Shown: positions 12,539 through 25,466, numbered from the stretch's first letter. The stretch is 64,000 bases of DNA from Wurfbainia villosa (GCA_025175895.1 JAKLTH010000223.1:412001-476000), one strand, 5' to 3'. Program-made: numbers and translations. The notes: a model not told the origin generated them from the sequence alone.

Positions 12539-14966
12539 ATAACTCTTTAGTTAATTCCCGTGAAGCTTTGTTTGTAGTTTGTTCGTGCTTTCCTCGTACT
12601 CAGGTTAGTGTGAAGTCGGGACTCTTCTTCATCCCTCTCCCTGTGGGTCTGGGGGAAGCTTCCGCGTACTTTTAATAAGAGAATTACTGTTTCACGGGTA
12701 CCTGCAACACAATTTAAGTATATAGTCCCGTACTTTCAATGAAACTTTCACCATTCACGGCATATGAAAGGTATAATCCCGACCTCTTTAAACCATTAAG
12801 CCTCGGAGTCGCTGTCGCAGGTCGTGAATGGTAAGGGGAATTACCATGAGCTCTACCCCTAAGGGTCGCCCCTTTGGTCGGCTCTAGCCCTGCCGGTCGA
12901 TCCCTCCAACTATTATAGTTGGCCCTTATTCATTCCTATTTCGTGATATGAACGATATAGGGTCTAAGCTAGACGGGTACACTAAACTGGAACTAATAAA
13001 TTTACTTTTGTACATGAGTTACAGCTCTTTAAGGTTAAAAGCTATTAAGCATTAATTGCTTCCAACCTACCTACCTTCGATATGGAACTTACGTTTACAA
13101 GTGTTTTTGATCTACTCCTAGTGGTATTCGTGGGTCACATTGATAAGGTCCACACGAGAGATCACTCTAAAGTAAAGTTAGGTTCTTAACTCGGCAAGAG
13201 AGGACTTCTACGGTAGAAGAGTTCTAGAGAGTACTGATTAACAGGCAATACAACAGTCGGTCACCGCCTAATGGCTGTTCTCATAGCACCTATCAAAGGA
13301 TAGGCGGTTGACAAAGGAAAGATAATGAATAGTGAGAAGATTTACTTAACCGAAAGCAGATCGGGATAGAACCTGTTGATGTACAGTGCTACTGCTGCTA
13401 CTGCCTCTGATTCAGGGACCCCTTTCCTTTTTATGGCTTCCGAGTGAACTCGAAAGAAGAGGAATGATTTGGGATCCGATCTATGAGTTATCATTTCGTC
13501 TTAAAGCCCTCTCAGGAGCTCGATAAACCCATTTTCTTTGGGATGCTCGCTAGCAGCTCTAGCGTTTTAAAGCAGCGAAGACTAGAAGACAGAAAGAAGC
13601 CTATCAATAGATAGCACTAGCTATTCATCCAAATCCTGGCATCTCGGATATACCTCTCCTTGCTTCACACTTTGAGTTCGAATTGGAATGGGAGTTCTAC
13701 TCTTTAATTGGCTGCTATCTTACTCAAAGTGGTCTTGCTCTCGCTTCCTTTCGATAAAAGATGTTCTGAGAGGCGGGAAAAGTGCTGAATCATGAAACTG
13801 GGTATGAGAAAGAATCCCTTATATTATAAATGGATCCCATAACAGATTCTTTTTCATTCATTTTATTGGATAACAACATCTGCTGCTGATTTCAATAGCC
13901 AAGTAAAGCTTTCTATGGGAAGAACGAGAGTCAGGGACTACCTTAAGCCATACTCCTACTAAACCTAAACCACAAAGAGCGGCTGCGGAGTAAGCTCCCT
14001 TCACCTATCACGACAGTTTGACATCATTCGTCTCTGATGTGACAGACCCCGATTTTCTACCACTCCGTGCCGTGGGCTCCCATGGGGTTGTCATCTTCCT
14101 TTCATCTAGCTAGGGCGCTAAGCCCACTACGCGGTAGTTCATTCGGGTAGCGGTAACCACGAAAAGGAGCTCAAGAACGTGTGAGAGATTCAATAGCTGC
14201 ATCTTGCTAACAGCAAAAAAGCTAAGTCTGAACTAGTCGTCTGCTACTTCCACTACAGGAAAAAGAAAGAAAGGGAAACTGCTCTCGCAGCAGCACTGCC
14301 ACATAAAAAACCCATTTCTGTCTTTTCCAAATTCCTTTGAGTAATCGTACGGGCGCACAAGAGTTCATTCAAAAGGGACGACTGAAAGAAGATATGAGGG
14401 ACAATCTACATTCAAAAGCAGCAGCCCTAACCGTTACTTGCTCCTCTTCCCGTGCCCTGTAGAGAGATTAAGACTGAGTTCATGGAATGAGATTAAGAGT
14501 TCTAGGTACGACTGAAGATATTTCTTTAGAAGTAGTTGAGTAACGGATCCCCAGATCGGGCAAAAAGGGAACTAGACTTCAAGGAGAGGAACGGAGTCCA
14601 AGAGTCAAAGGAGAGATTATGTAGCCTTTTCAGAGAGGAACGAATCTTCCTTATTACCTTCTTTTCCTTATTGTAACTCGAATAAGTTCGGTTGAATCCT
14701 GACCCGGTAGAGTCCTATGAAGCAAATCCTCTCGTTTCATGGAACCTTGAGCCTCTTATCAGTCCTTTCCTTTGTACTCGTGAAAAGAGTTAATTAACAG
14801 AGTGATCAGTTCTAGGTTCATTCCTTCAAGTACGCTATAAGGATGGGATCCAACATATGCTAATATTAATCTTGCTCCGAACTGCTTTAGTCGTGAATTA
14901 CAAGAAGTACTCTACAGAAAAAGAGATTAAGAAACAGTCCTTGCTTTCTGCTTTCATCGCCTAGGT

Positions 14967-14992
14967 CTCTCCTCCCCCGAGGGGGAGGAGAG
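14967..14992. other. GC-rich perfect hairpin, 12-bp arms
   Basis: Arms ctctcctccccc (14967-14978) and gggggaggagag (14981-14992) are perfect complements with a two-base spacer, so the folded form needs a few unpaired central bases. One arm is all pyrimidine and the other all purine. No gene lies beside it, so a role in transcript-end protection is not supported. Confidence 0.8.
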
Positions 14993-15671
14993 GAAGGGAA
15001 AGGTTAAGAAAGGTGAAAGTGAGAAGCATGAGAAGCAGGAAAGACAAGAATGAAAGAACTGAGGAGGTAAAGATCTGTCGTAGTTTCGTATCACGACCAC
15101 TTACTTATTATAGTAGTATTATACTTATATGCCATGAAGATATTCGACTGCAGCCTTTGTGAATGAAAAGAGTGATTGGGCTCAGCCTCAGGGGCTCTAT
15201 CCGGCCGCTTCAGTCAACATCTCTGAACTTTATCTTTCGTTTGCTTGAGCCAGACCATTCGCGCCCTTCGTCTGCCTCGTTCATGGCTACCCTGAGTCTG
15301 AATGGCCTTGCTTTCCATAGTCGTTCATTCCTATCACTCTTTCTCCATTCCCGACCGTAGCTGCTTTCCTTGGTGTTGCTTCAATAGTAGTTTATCCGGT
15401 TCAAGAGGGTTATACATCTACAGGAAAGAACAACAAAAACTGCAACTTTCTCGGGATATTCCTCACGGAACAGAAGCATATGCTGCCGGCTTATTAGTTA
15501 TAGCTTAAGAATCCGACTTGGAATGCCCTCCCGAGGCTCCGCGTACGTCTTTGAGTATGAAAAACGGTTCTGTTTATCCTCTCACGTCGTTTGACTCTAT
15601 CCTTGCTTGCCTGTCCTTTCACCCGCGGGTTACGTCCGATAAGTAAGGAAAAGCATTAACCTATAAGTCAA

Positions 15672-15693
15672 GGGGCGAGCGGCAGCGACGTGG
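15672..15693 (-). repeat. Dispersed short repeat variant
   Basis: Reads gcgagcggcagcgacgtgg within 15672-15693, with A-to-G in the middle of the core. Confidence 0.7.
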
Positions 15694-15918
15694 AGTTCCT
15701 CCCACTGCTGCTGAGCTAACTCGGGTAAACCTTTCCTCTATTGAAATAAAGAAATATCCCCTTTCGTTCCGTACCCGTGGATGGGATTTAGCCTAGGTCC
15801 GCCTCTCCTATCAATGAAAGAAGGAAGGGAAAGAGAATAAGAGTACCAGAAGGTTATTAGCCTCTCCTGAACGGGCACCGCACCCGCGTATATTAGTTTA
15901 TAGTACGAGTCTGAGTCC

Positions 15919-15942
15919 GGCCCCGTCGTTATCACTCGGACC
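15919..15942 (+). repeat. Dispersed repeat, GTTATCACTCG variant
   Basis: Identical over 24 nt to 10901-10924, with core cgtcgttatcactcg. Confidence 0.8.
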
Positions 15943-16561
15943 TCTCATTCCGACCTTGAATAGGACAAGTGTCTTTTTCAAGATGTCATGTTAAGTATAA
16001 TGAACAACTACTTTTTTATTAATGTATCAATTCCCGTACTCTTACTATATAAGTGATCTGTCGAGTAAAGCAACTCTTATAAGTTAAGTTGTATTCAAAG
16101 TGTAGCTCCGGATAGAGAGAAATGACGTGAGAAAAGAAAGGAGAAGAAGAGCTGCAACAAAAGCAACTGGAACGGACTCGGAAAAGGCTGCTAACACGCC
16201 TAAGCCGGCTGCTTACGTCGTTATCATATCACTCGTTCCTTTCCTTCAAGTATTCGTTCGGGACTCTGTTGAAAGAGAGTTCGCCGGCATTAACAAGAGG
16301 TGCCTATAGCTCCTCAATTACACTTGACCCATGAACGAGAGTGAAACAGCTGCTGCAGCTCTTTATCTGAGTGAAAGAGGGTCTTCTTTCGTGTCTCCCG
16401 AGTCTGGTCCTGTTGCTGGAGTGCTTTGATCGGATAAGTCATACGGAGATCCACCTTTAATGGGAGCTAGGCCAGGGGTCGAAGGAGCGTTTCTAAAAAG
16501 AAAAAAAAATTCAAACTAAATTTTATCTAAAGATGGAGTGATAAAAAAGATCACTATCTCA

Positions 16562-16585
16562 ATGCTTAACACATGCAACTCGAAC
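16562..16585 (+). pseudogene. rrn18 (mitochondrial SSU rRNA) 5' shard
   Basis: atgcttaacacatgcaact followed by cgaac matches the conserved 5' region of plant mitochondrial rrn18 (ATGCTTAACACATGCAAG TCGAAC) with one mismatch over 24 nt. The bases on either side do not continue the rRNA gene, so this is an isolated remnant. It falls between the portions of rrn18 represented at 43941-43971 and 38616-38665. The match is made from memory of the rRNA sequence. Confidence 0.7.
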
Positions 16586-17455
16586 TATGGAACTTACGTC
16601 TACCCTCAGCAGATTACAGTATATAGTGAATTAAGGAGTTTGCCAGGCGGATTACAGTATTGCTAACATGGCGCCCAAAGCCATGAACTCGTGGGGGCAA
16701 GACTACGGGGCCAGACGTCACTATATTATATATATATTCAAAACACGTAGAATGATCTCTTTTCGCTCATTCACGACTGCGAATGATAATGACGCGCTCG
16801 CTTAAAAGTTAGGGAGAGGAACGAGCAGTATTGTATTATCACTCCCATCGCGACGTGTAGACGGGGCGACGTGGAGGGGACCCTCTTTTCATTAGAATTA
16901 TCTCAGTTAAGATCTTTTTTCAAGTTAGCTTTACGCCAGGCCAGTGATACCATTTCAAAGCAGGAAGATTGATCTATATAGGATATGGTTACCAGTGATC
17001 CAGTTTCTGGTCTCTTTTCCTTATAGCATAGCCGCTTTCCGTTGGACTTTCTTCTGCCAGCGAGTCTGAGCACGTGCGAAAGCACTCAACTTAGCTAGGC
17101 AGAATCTTTCTATGCATTTAAGATAGCTGGAGAGGTAGAGGAATATGGGTGTACTTTTGCTAAGCTGTTGCGTTAATGCCTTAACTCGATGGAATTCTAC
17201 TCTCATTATAATAGGTAAGTAAATGAAGGTCAACCGGGTATCGTAATCGTAACCATAGCCCAGATAAAATGGATTTATCACCTAATTCATTGATTTCCGC
17301 TACTTTATCTGTATCCGTATTTTCAGGGGCTGCGGGGGAACCTTAACTAAGTAGCCTTCAAGTTACGGAGGGCGTTTAGCTGTCGATACTTGCACCCCAT
17401 AGTTTTTTCTTTCTAATCTAGAATCGCTTTTCTCCTTAGAGAGTGGAAGAAGTGC

Positions 17456-17476
17456 CACGTCGCTGTCGCTCGTACC
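17456..17476 (+). repeat. Dispersed short repeat
   Basis: cacgtcgctgtcgctcgtac plus c, identical to the copy at 33914-33934. Confidence 0.8.
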
Positions 17477-17985
17477 TTCCATTGAATGGATTGGCTTATG
17501 TATCTTACTAAGACGGCTCTTTTGTATAGCTTCGAGCTGGTCTAAGCCTGGATTGAGAGTTAGATAGAGCTGGGGAAAGGCCCACGGAGCGGTAGTTTTT
17601 TCCTGCTCTGAAGAGAACCGGAAGTTCCAACCGCGAATCCTTTCCGTACTCTTACTCTACTTACTGTGAGTGAGGAGTAGAAGGAAAGAAACCTATGTTT
17701 CCAAGCCTTATTGAATTGAGTCTTTTCGCACGATAAAGAGCTTACCTTCCGCAACTGCAATAACTAGACTTCCATTCCCTTCCTTTTGACTGGCTATCTT
17801 CACTAGAGGAGTGGCCTGAGCCTTTTAACGAGACCTTATATGATATGTATGGGATGGTTACCCAGGCGTATAGGTTGGGAATGAAGCTTATCAATCTAGA
17901 GAAAAGAACGAAGACTTTTTAAAGAAAAGAAAAGGGTATCGTCGCTCGACCATAAGGGCAGGGATAGGGTCAATTCAATTCGTTC

Positions 17986-18186
17986 ATGGGACGACAGAAG
18001 ATAAGTCATTTAATTCCACCCGCGGAAAGGAAAGAGAAGCGGAAACAGGATCAATATCAATTGGAACTTACACAAGCGAGAAAAGATCTGTTGAAAGTGA
18101 TCAGTCAATTCCATTCCCACCGTCAGGGTTCGGGTATAACATCTTTTGAGGTGGAAGTCCGGGGCAGCCCTATTACGTTAGAGTGA
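17986..18186 (+). CDS. Unassigned small ORF, 66 codons
   Basis: The composition looks like a real, highly charged protein: an N-terminal MGRQKISHL, a Lys/Glu/Gln-rich probable helix at about residues 13-42 (ERKEKRKQDQYQLELTQARK), then a glycine-containing tail with FEVEVRGSPITLE. I cannot assign it. No ribosome-binding or promoter signal is interpretable in a plant mitochondrion. It may be a fragment of a captured gene whose upstream part is missing. No opposite-strand frame competes strongly. Confidence 0.25.
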   Translation: MGRQKISHLIPPAERKEKRKQDQYQLELTQARKDLLKVISQFHSHRQGSGITSFEVEVRGSPITLE

Positions 18187-18189
18187 AGT

Positions 18190-19955
18190 CTCAGGAACTA
18201 ATCTATAAAGCACCTTGAATGAACTCTACGGTCGAGCTACAAGGATCAAAACAACTGGAATGGACTTACACCCTTTATCCTATGAAAGAGATGGGGAATC
18301 GGAATCCGAACGCTAACAAAAGAGAGGACAGCGAACTCGAACTGAGGGTGGTAGCATTTGATTGAGTCTGCTTTCAGGTGTCATTTTATGTTGGTTGATT
18401 TTTGGGGAGCCGGAAGCATCATAAACTCAACTCCTCTACTGGGAATCATATCAAATCTATGGAGCTATCTTTAAGTAAGGGGTTTTCTCTCTTTGGGGAA
18501 ATCAATAAAGAAAAGTGGCACCCTTTAGAGGAAAACAGATCACTCTGAGGGCAACACTGACGGTTAGAAAGGAGTAGACGGTGGACACTGGCTTCTAATG
18601 CATTCACCAAGTGGCATCTGCCCTTGATGGAGATGATGAGATGTTTGAAGCTCTTATTCAGGAATGGATGAAGCTGCATTGAAACTATCCGCTGTGGTAT
18701 GCTACGGTTTCTTTCTCTTTCTTTCTTCAGCCCTCCCTATAAGGGAGATAGTAGAGTAAGATAGGGTAGAGTGAATGGCTTTTTGCCGTGTTATGTTATT
18801 CAAATAGCTCTGATGGAAAAGTTTACCTCACCTATAGATTCTTCCTGAATTGAGTCTTCATTCTTTCTATAGGGTCTTTCTGTCTTATTTCTTTCACTTG
18901 AGTTGAATAGTCGCATGTGTAACGCATATAGATAATAGAAGCGCTGCACTAATTACATTTTGAACCCCCGTATTACTTAACCTTAACTTAATACGGGACC
19001 ACTAAACGAAGAGTCAAATACAATTCTTTCTTCAGCAGATAGTTGCTTGCTAACACAAGTACGCATTTGAATCTGCTCGCTCACTCACAGGTACATCAGC
19101 TCTTATAGATGCTAGCTTTCACCAATAACTTCTCCCTTTCTCTTAACCCCAGCACAGCAGTCCCCCGTAGTACTCTTATCCCCTCGCCCCAGATCGTCGC
19201 CGACCTCTCTTTATTGAAAGAGCAGCACTTTGAGTGCACAAGGAGAGTGAAGTTCTCTTTATTAAGAGTGAAATAGTATGATGCCGACCTATTTAAATGA
19301 TAGAGTTGCACCCTTTGGAATGAATCGAAGCACGCCATCATATTTATAATGAACCGAGCCTGATTTCAGTGTTTTTCTTTCTCTTTTTCAAGGCAAGGGT
19401 CGTATCTTATCTCTATCTCTTTTCCTAAGGTGATGATCTGTCCTTCGCTTCCTAGCAAAAGAAGACAGGAGTGAGGCTAGTTCAACTGCTCTATCCCAGA
19501 ATACTTGAGAGGCTATTCCACCGCTCTACTCTAGCCAACCAAGACTGAGGAGCGAATGATAAAGTATTTGACGCATCACTCTTTTGCGCATGAGTTAATC
19601 TCCTTCCTTTCCAGGCGACACGAAATCAAAGTCATTCTTATACGCTCGCACGGACTTGACAGCTTCAGTGTACAAGGATCCGGGCTGAGACATGAACCTG
19701 ACTCCACTGACTGTCCTACTGATCGGTTGGTCTGGTCAGTTCTAACGGTTCGACTCAAAAAGGATTGGCATTCTGAATGTTCGTTCTTGCTTTTTGGCAC
19801 TTCCATATTCCTGTTGAGTTGGCCTCGTGGAATTGGTTGGTACAAAGCACACATGCTCTCGGCGAGCTGTGGAGTCAAGGAGCGAAGCGTTATATAATAT
19901 ATCAATTCTCAACCTATAATAAATCGATAAGTGGTTGGTCACTGGATTCTTTTTC
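18190..19955. other. Intergenic DNA, no gene seen
   Basis: Short open frames only. The two overlapping, oppositely oriented frames at 19556-19897 (+) and 19576-19905 (-) resemble nothing I know, though the + frame runs toward the mitovirus-like region and could be its eroded upstream part. Confidence 0.5.
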
Positions 19956-20112
19956 ATCCCGTATCGGTCCTTCTCCCCCTTCTGTCGATGATCTAGGTGT
20001 GCCACCGATCACTGGACGTCTAGGGCAGAGTGTTGAGGGAGGTGAGGCGGCACCATTGGAAACTATATCAAGAAGAGGCTCTTATTCCCATCTTGAGGCT
20101 GATGAGAGGGAA

Positions 20113-20134
20113 GGAACGAGCGACAGCGACGTGG
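20113..20134 (-). repeat. Dispersed short repeat inside the mitovirus remnant
   Basis: Core acgagcgacagcgacgtgg on the + strand. It replaces or interrupts the viral coding sequence just upstream of the block leading to motif A; recognisable viral coding resumes immediately after it. Confidence 0.8.
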
Positions 20135-20452
20135 ATGTTCTACCAGGATCGTCCTCTTGATCGATTAGTGGGCGAGCTGCACTGCTTGAGTTTTGACTTC
20201 AAGTCAGCAACGGACCGGACCGTTGGCCGTTACTTTTTTAAGTTAATAAGTTATGTTTCGATAGGTCGTTCGCTTCCAGTGTCGTTAATTCGGCACTTGC
20301 ATATATAATATTTGAGGTGGGCCGGTCTTCGGTTTGTTTTGTAGCTGGACAGCCTCTCTTTTATTGATCCTCTTGGCCACTCTTTACCTTATCACACAAA
20401 GTGCTGGTGTGGTATTGTGCAGAATTTAGCCAGGTCGACGCTTTTCAAAGGG

Positions 20453-20471
20453 GAGAGCGATAGCGACGTGG
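20453..20471 (-). repeat. Dispersed short repeat at the viral motif C
   Basis: gagagcgatagcgacgtgg abuts the codons for the polymerase catalytic motif and changes the reading frame there. It is the same one-transition variant as 12520-12538. Confidence 0.75.
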
Positions 20472-21852
20472 CTACGATGTAGTCATCGCCGATCAAAGGG
20501 TCGCTGAAGTGTACGAACAATCTTTTCAAGGGTTGGGGGTAGTTGATCAGAAATCCCTCATCTCTTCCACTGGCATAATTTGCTAAGCGCTTTAGGGCTC
20601 GCTATCGCAATTACTCTCTCTTTTTAAGTAACGCTCGTCCCTTTCTCCGGTCTCCTTCAGATCTCTCCTCAATTCCCATCATCCTTTCGGCCTCATGGCG
20701 GTGCATCATAAGCATCCGGGTTGTAGAGTGACTACTCTCGCTCTATAAGATCCGGTAAGGATCGGGGTTAGCTTGGGCGAAGGTTTATCGATCTTTTTTC
20801 TTACGTCTTTTCAGAAAGCGTCTTTTCATAAAGTCAGTGTTTCCTCTTCTTTTCTTTATATAGAAAATTATCAGTCATATTCAATCTCGAAAGACCTCCG
20901 TCATTTCTTCCCCCTTTCCCCATTCATTCTTCCCCGGCGATTGTAGGGATGGAAAGACCACCCGATTCTGCATGACGGCTATTCTCGGCTAGGAGATAGA
21001 ATCATTTCATCAGGCCCACTCAACTATCCAACACTTTTGGGATGGGTTATCTTACTTCTTTTACAGCAACAGGATTGCTCTCAATCGGCTATCAACTACT
21101 TGCTTAGGTGGGATCCATTGGAATTCTGACTGCGAATGGAAGTGGGTCTGCTAGCTGTGATGCTGCTTAAGGATCCGGGACTAGATAGAGGTCTCGATCT
21201 CACTCGATAAAGTCAACGGCAATCCGCTGTGTTAAGTCTATCAGATCCTGTGCATCGAAGCAGAAGAAGCAATAGAGGGGACGAGCGCACTTAATCATAG
21301 TGAGAGAGACGACAGAGAAATATAGTAGGAGAGGTGAATGGTTTAAAGTCAAAGTGAGCGTAGGCTTGATCGCAGTAGCTTGCTCAAAGCAACAAGGCAA
21401 AGATCACACATTCCTACTGCTAAGACTGGCCTCATCAAGGAGGCTCCTAAGGCGCCTAAAAGGCGGACTTCCCGTATCAAGAAGAGAATGACTTGAGCGT
21501 ACTACTTTGTTTGCGACGATATGCCGCCGTACCGACGAATTCACTATTGATTGCTTTCGCGAGGGCTCTTGCAAGAAGAACTGGACAGATTCTCATGCGG
21601 AATATCGTGCATTCTCCTTACCGCTTCTTTGACCTTCAGAGAGACTCTCAGCTCTTGGATACAACAAGAAGCATTCACGCACCCTCTACTCAAAGCTTTC
21701 CTGGGCTGGATTCTTAGTGGCAGACAGAGAATTGGAGCAAGACTTCGATACCTTTTTCCGGTTCGTGATGAAACTCACTCCTTTTTACTTTGCATGTCGT
21801 CACGCATCTAGCAAGATATGGGATTCCGCTTTCACATCCGCAATCCCAATTA

Positions 21853-21872
21853 GGCGTCGTTATCACTCGCAC
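21853..21872 (+). repeat. Dispersed repeat, GTTATCACTCG variant
   Basis: ggcgtcgttatcactcgcac, related to 10901 and 15919. Confidence 0.7.
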
Positions 21873-24800
21873 CTCTCCTTAAGAAGCAAGATGGACGAGT
21901 GCAACGACGAATGAGCGTAGCTCTACGTCGCTGACGCGGGCCTAATAAAGAACTGAAAGGAGCGACGACTGGGCTATCACCAACTTAAACTCACTATTAG
22001 GATTGCCCAAGGTAGATCTCTAACATAAGGGTCGGGACAGGAAATAGAACTCTCCCTAACCTGATAAGGAATATAGTCAATCTGGTTGCGCTCCCCTACT
22101 CCTATCGCTGTCGCTACTTTCTTTCAGTCGAGCATATCCTTATAGTCTGGGAAGAACCTACCCTCGACTCCTATTATGATGGGCGCAGTTCATACGAGTA
22201 GCTGACGAGGATAAGTGGACCTCTTAAGAGTGAGATGAATAACTATAGTTGGATTCCTTTCCTGAAGCCTTCACCCCGAAGACGCTCTTCAGCTTGATTC
22301 GCCCCTACTCAGGTCTGACCCTGGCACGCCCCCTTCTTTGCTTCCTATTCTTAGCGCCAGTGAAAGTGAAGTTGGATCGCCAGCTCACGAAATAGCTCTC
22401 CCGATAACCTAACAAGAACCCGCGAGATCAGGTTTAAATCAATTGCTTCTAGCCGGGCACAGTTGAAGCCATCTGCGGAGTAGCCTCTAGGTGCCTTTCC
22501 TCACCAGCCGGATCCTTAACTAGTGAGATGAGGAAGAACCCGATTCCCCGGGTTCCCCTACTCCAACTTCTGGATCCACCTCTCGTACAGTTCGGGCTGA
22601 ATAGCACTTGCGCTCTTCTCTTTCTGCTTGGCATACTTCTACAAGGCGAACTCCTGAAATAAGTAAGTAATAGCGGTTCTAAGCTTACTTGTCCCTCTCA
22701 TTCCCTCTTTGACCGACCTGGCTTCTAAAGAAAGGCAGCATCCAAAGTCTAAGAACACCTGGGAGTCACTCCTACCCACGCAAAGCACTTTCACACTTGA
22801 AAAAAGGGCCGGCGAGGTCAATATCTTTCTTTTATAGAAAGAATAGCGGTCTAAGACCCCACTACACGGTGCTACGCGTCTCCAACTGCAGAATCGTATG
22901 ACTGAAGAGCTAGCTCTTACGAGGAAAGAATTAGCTATACCAAAGGAATAGAGGGCACCGACGTACGAACCTCTTTCCCCTTGTTGAACTGGCCCGCTGA
23001 CTTGACCCTGACTCTTGCTCCCGAGTGAGTACACATAAGAAGCTATGATCCAATCATACCATTCTTTAAGGTAGAAAAGCAGATCCTAATCTAACAAGGG
23101 CTCGGATAGAGAATTATTCAATAAGCTCCCGCCCTACCCGGAAAGAGTGAATAAGACCCTCGCACGCGTACTAAAGAGAGAGTGGCAAAAGGGCAAGGAG
23201 AATACGGTTCACATGCAATGCAACGAGGGAAGAGAAGAGGAACGGCAAAAGGGTAATGGGTAATGGTTGAATTGAAGACTTCCAGAACCCTAATCAAGTA
23301 TGGGCCTCCTAACGGGTCACTTCACTCTTTCCCCTCTTCCGAGAAAAGAATTAAAGAAAGAAAAACTTCGCCAGCCATAACAGAGGTCTTTCCTCCTCCC
23401 TAAAAAAAAAAAAAGAGAAGACGTAGCGAATGACTCGGGCCAGGATCATTAAGCTGCAAAGAATCCGGTCGTTCCGCACCTCTGCTTGCTGCCACTGAAG
23501 ATTTATTTTGCTGCCTCGCCGCACTGCTTTTGCAATAAACTAGCTAAAGACTCTCTGGGCTTTTCAGTCTCGTGAAAGGGTAATATAAAGGAACTCCACC
23601 GCTTCTTGCTTCCCATGGGCTAGGGCTTTGAGATCAGATCCTAGTTCTCCAGGTCCCAGAAAAAAATGATAGCGCTCTTCTGATAGTGACTAATCTGACC
23701 TCTTTGGCGCTAAAGAATGCTTAGGGTTTGGCTTGGAATGTTCTAGACACCTTCCTTCAAGCTTCAATAGAGATGCCCAAGTCAGGCACGCGTACAGACA
23801 GAGAAGGAGTAGAAATGGAAATGCCAGGGACCGAGCAAGGATCTTTCATTGAAGGGGAGGACCACGCCCAGCACTTTAGCTAAGAAAGAGAGAGTGGCTG
23901 AAGAGTCAGGGGTCAACTATGAAAACTAGCGGGGCTCGTTGATTCAAAGTGCTCCGCGAGGCATAGTGATAGTTCTAGATAGGAATAGTTATGCGGTAGG
24001 GGTAGGCTGGTGATCTATGTCAATCTCATGCCAGTTCGAGCTAGGACAGAACTTCCTCTAGAGCCAACCTAACACAAGTACCACTCAGTATCTTACATAT
24101 ATAGAATCTTTAGGTGCCTTTGGGCAAAGATTGGATTCTACCTCTAACCGCCTATAGGTCTATCAGATAAAGGGCTCACGACACACCTCTGACAGTTCCT
24201 TCCCACACGAGTCACGTGACCTCTAGTTCACCCGCTCTCCGCACCCGGTTCTTTGACCAGCCAGCCTACCTTTTCCGTGTTAAAGGCCCACAAGCGAATG
24301 GTTAATGTTAGGCGCACGGAGCGCGCTCCTAGTATAAGAGCAGCTCCAACGAGCAAGAGATCCTATTCCCACAGCAGATAAAGAGCGGATATGCCATGCT
24401 CACCAGAGCCATTGACACTGAACCAAGATCGGAAGGGAAGGGCCGATTCGATTAGACAAGCAAGTGATTAGCGCACTGGTAACGAGAAGGAAAGAAAGAG
24501 TTCGGGACGATTCTATTCTATATAGAAGGCATTGCTTTCCATAGTCGTTCATGGAAGAGCAGAGCGAGTGGCTCGAGCGAGAATCATGCCGGGCCTCCGA
24601 CTGCTGCGGTATAGTATCAAATGGCTTTCTTCTGGAAGATAGTCAGTGCTCTGTCCTTCGCAAGCTTCCGAGAGTCCATAGGCGATCTTGGCTTGGAAGT
24701 GCTCGCTGAGCGGTCTCTCTATTGATGCACCGGATCTCTGTCCGAAAGCTCTGTTATCTCTATCTTCTCTCCTACTCTCACTTCATTCGTTCGTTTGGTA

Positions 24801-25448
24801 CACTGAGTGCTCGCTCCGGAAAGAAATGGATTGAAGACAGCAAGAAGACCGATCCTCAAGCCTCACGATCCCCTCTTTATGGTAGAAAGATGCCCGACTT
24901 TCTTTCTGGTCCTCGTCCTCCGGGTCTCCGGATATGCATCTAACTCAGCATCAGTATGCCATGGAATCTCTCTTTCCTTGCCCTACTCCAGCACTACGCG
25001 AGCCATGAGCAAAGCATGCAATTAGCACGAAAGCTTCAGTTCCAAAAGCGGATCAAGTGCGATGTGCGACTCGATTCTTCATACTATAACGAAAGCACGG
25101 AAAAAGAGCACTTCACAGCACGAAAAAGGAAAAGTAGAAAAGCAGTCGGTCCAAGACTGAAGCTGTATTTTTAGCTGCAGTCGTGCATATTGAAATTAAC
25201 CACTCAGCTTTCATTTGAGCTACTGTCTTCTAACCTGGATCCCGTACGGTCGGAAATCAAACATAAGCTGCTGGCTCAAACTAATTAACTTCAGGAATGA
25301 ACAGAAGGAAAACCCATCACTTAAACCATTCACTTGAACAGCAGCTGCAGACTATGAAGAGGCTAATAAAATGAACTCTTCATCTCAAGCAACAGTCGAA
25401 TATCTGAATGGACTATAATATAATACCGTAGTCGTGAATGGAAGGTTA

Positions 25449-25466
25449 GAGTGATAACGACGGGGC
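25449..25466 (-). repeat. Dispersed repeat, GTTATCACTCG variant, inverted
   Basis: gagtgataacgacggggc is the reverse complement of the gccccgtcgttatcactc block found at 10901 and 15919. Confidence 0.75.

Larger units (their letters stand above)
10660..17985. other. Intergenic DNA rich in short dispersed repeats
   Basis: No gene was recognised here. The stretch just before it, 9620-10659, also has none: the 163-codon open frame at 9898-10389 (-) has no recognisable content and is probably chance. The 135-codon frame at 12076-12483 (-) is the same. The region is notable for the density of the short dispersed repeat, listed separately, for the motif AGATCTGTCGTAGTTT at 15071-15086, and for the 16-nt gacgagcgcacttaat near 12136 that recurs near 21280. 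Confidence 0.6.
19960..20765 (+). pseudogene. Mitovirus-type RNA-dependent RNA polymerase, decayed
   Basis: Translation in three forward frames shows, in the correct order, the conserved stretches of a mitovirus RdRp. They are the glycine-rich GRLGQSVEGG segment (about 20008-20043), the block ending in the motif A region with SATDR (20150-20220), the GQPL motif B region (about 20340-20400), the motif C region near 20470-20500, the lysine-containing stretch after it (about 20540-20590), and the block before the C-terminus (about 20660-20710). Frame changes and stops separate the blocks, so no polymerase can be made. At motif C the sequence reads GYD where mitoviruses have GDD. Two copies of the dispersed short repeat lie inside (20113-20134 and 20453-20471), and at each the viral reading is interrupted. 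The C-terminal third is absent. Such non-retroviral insertions are known in plant mitochondrial DNA; the route from RNA to DNA is not shown here. Confidence 0.85.
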
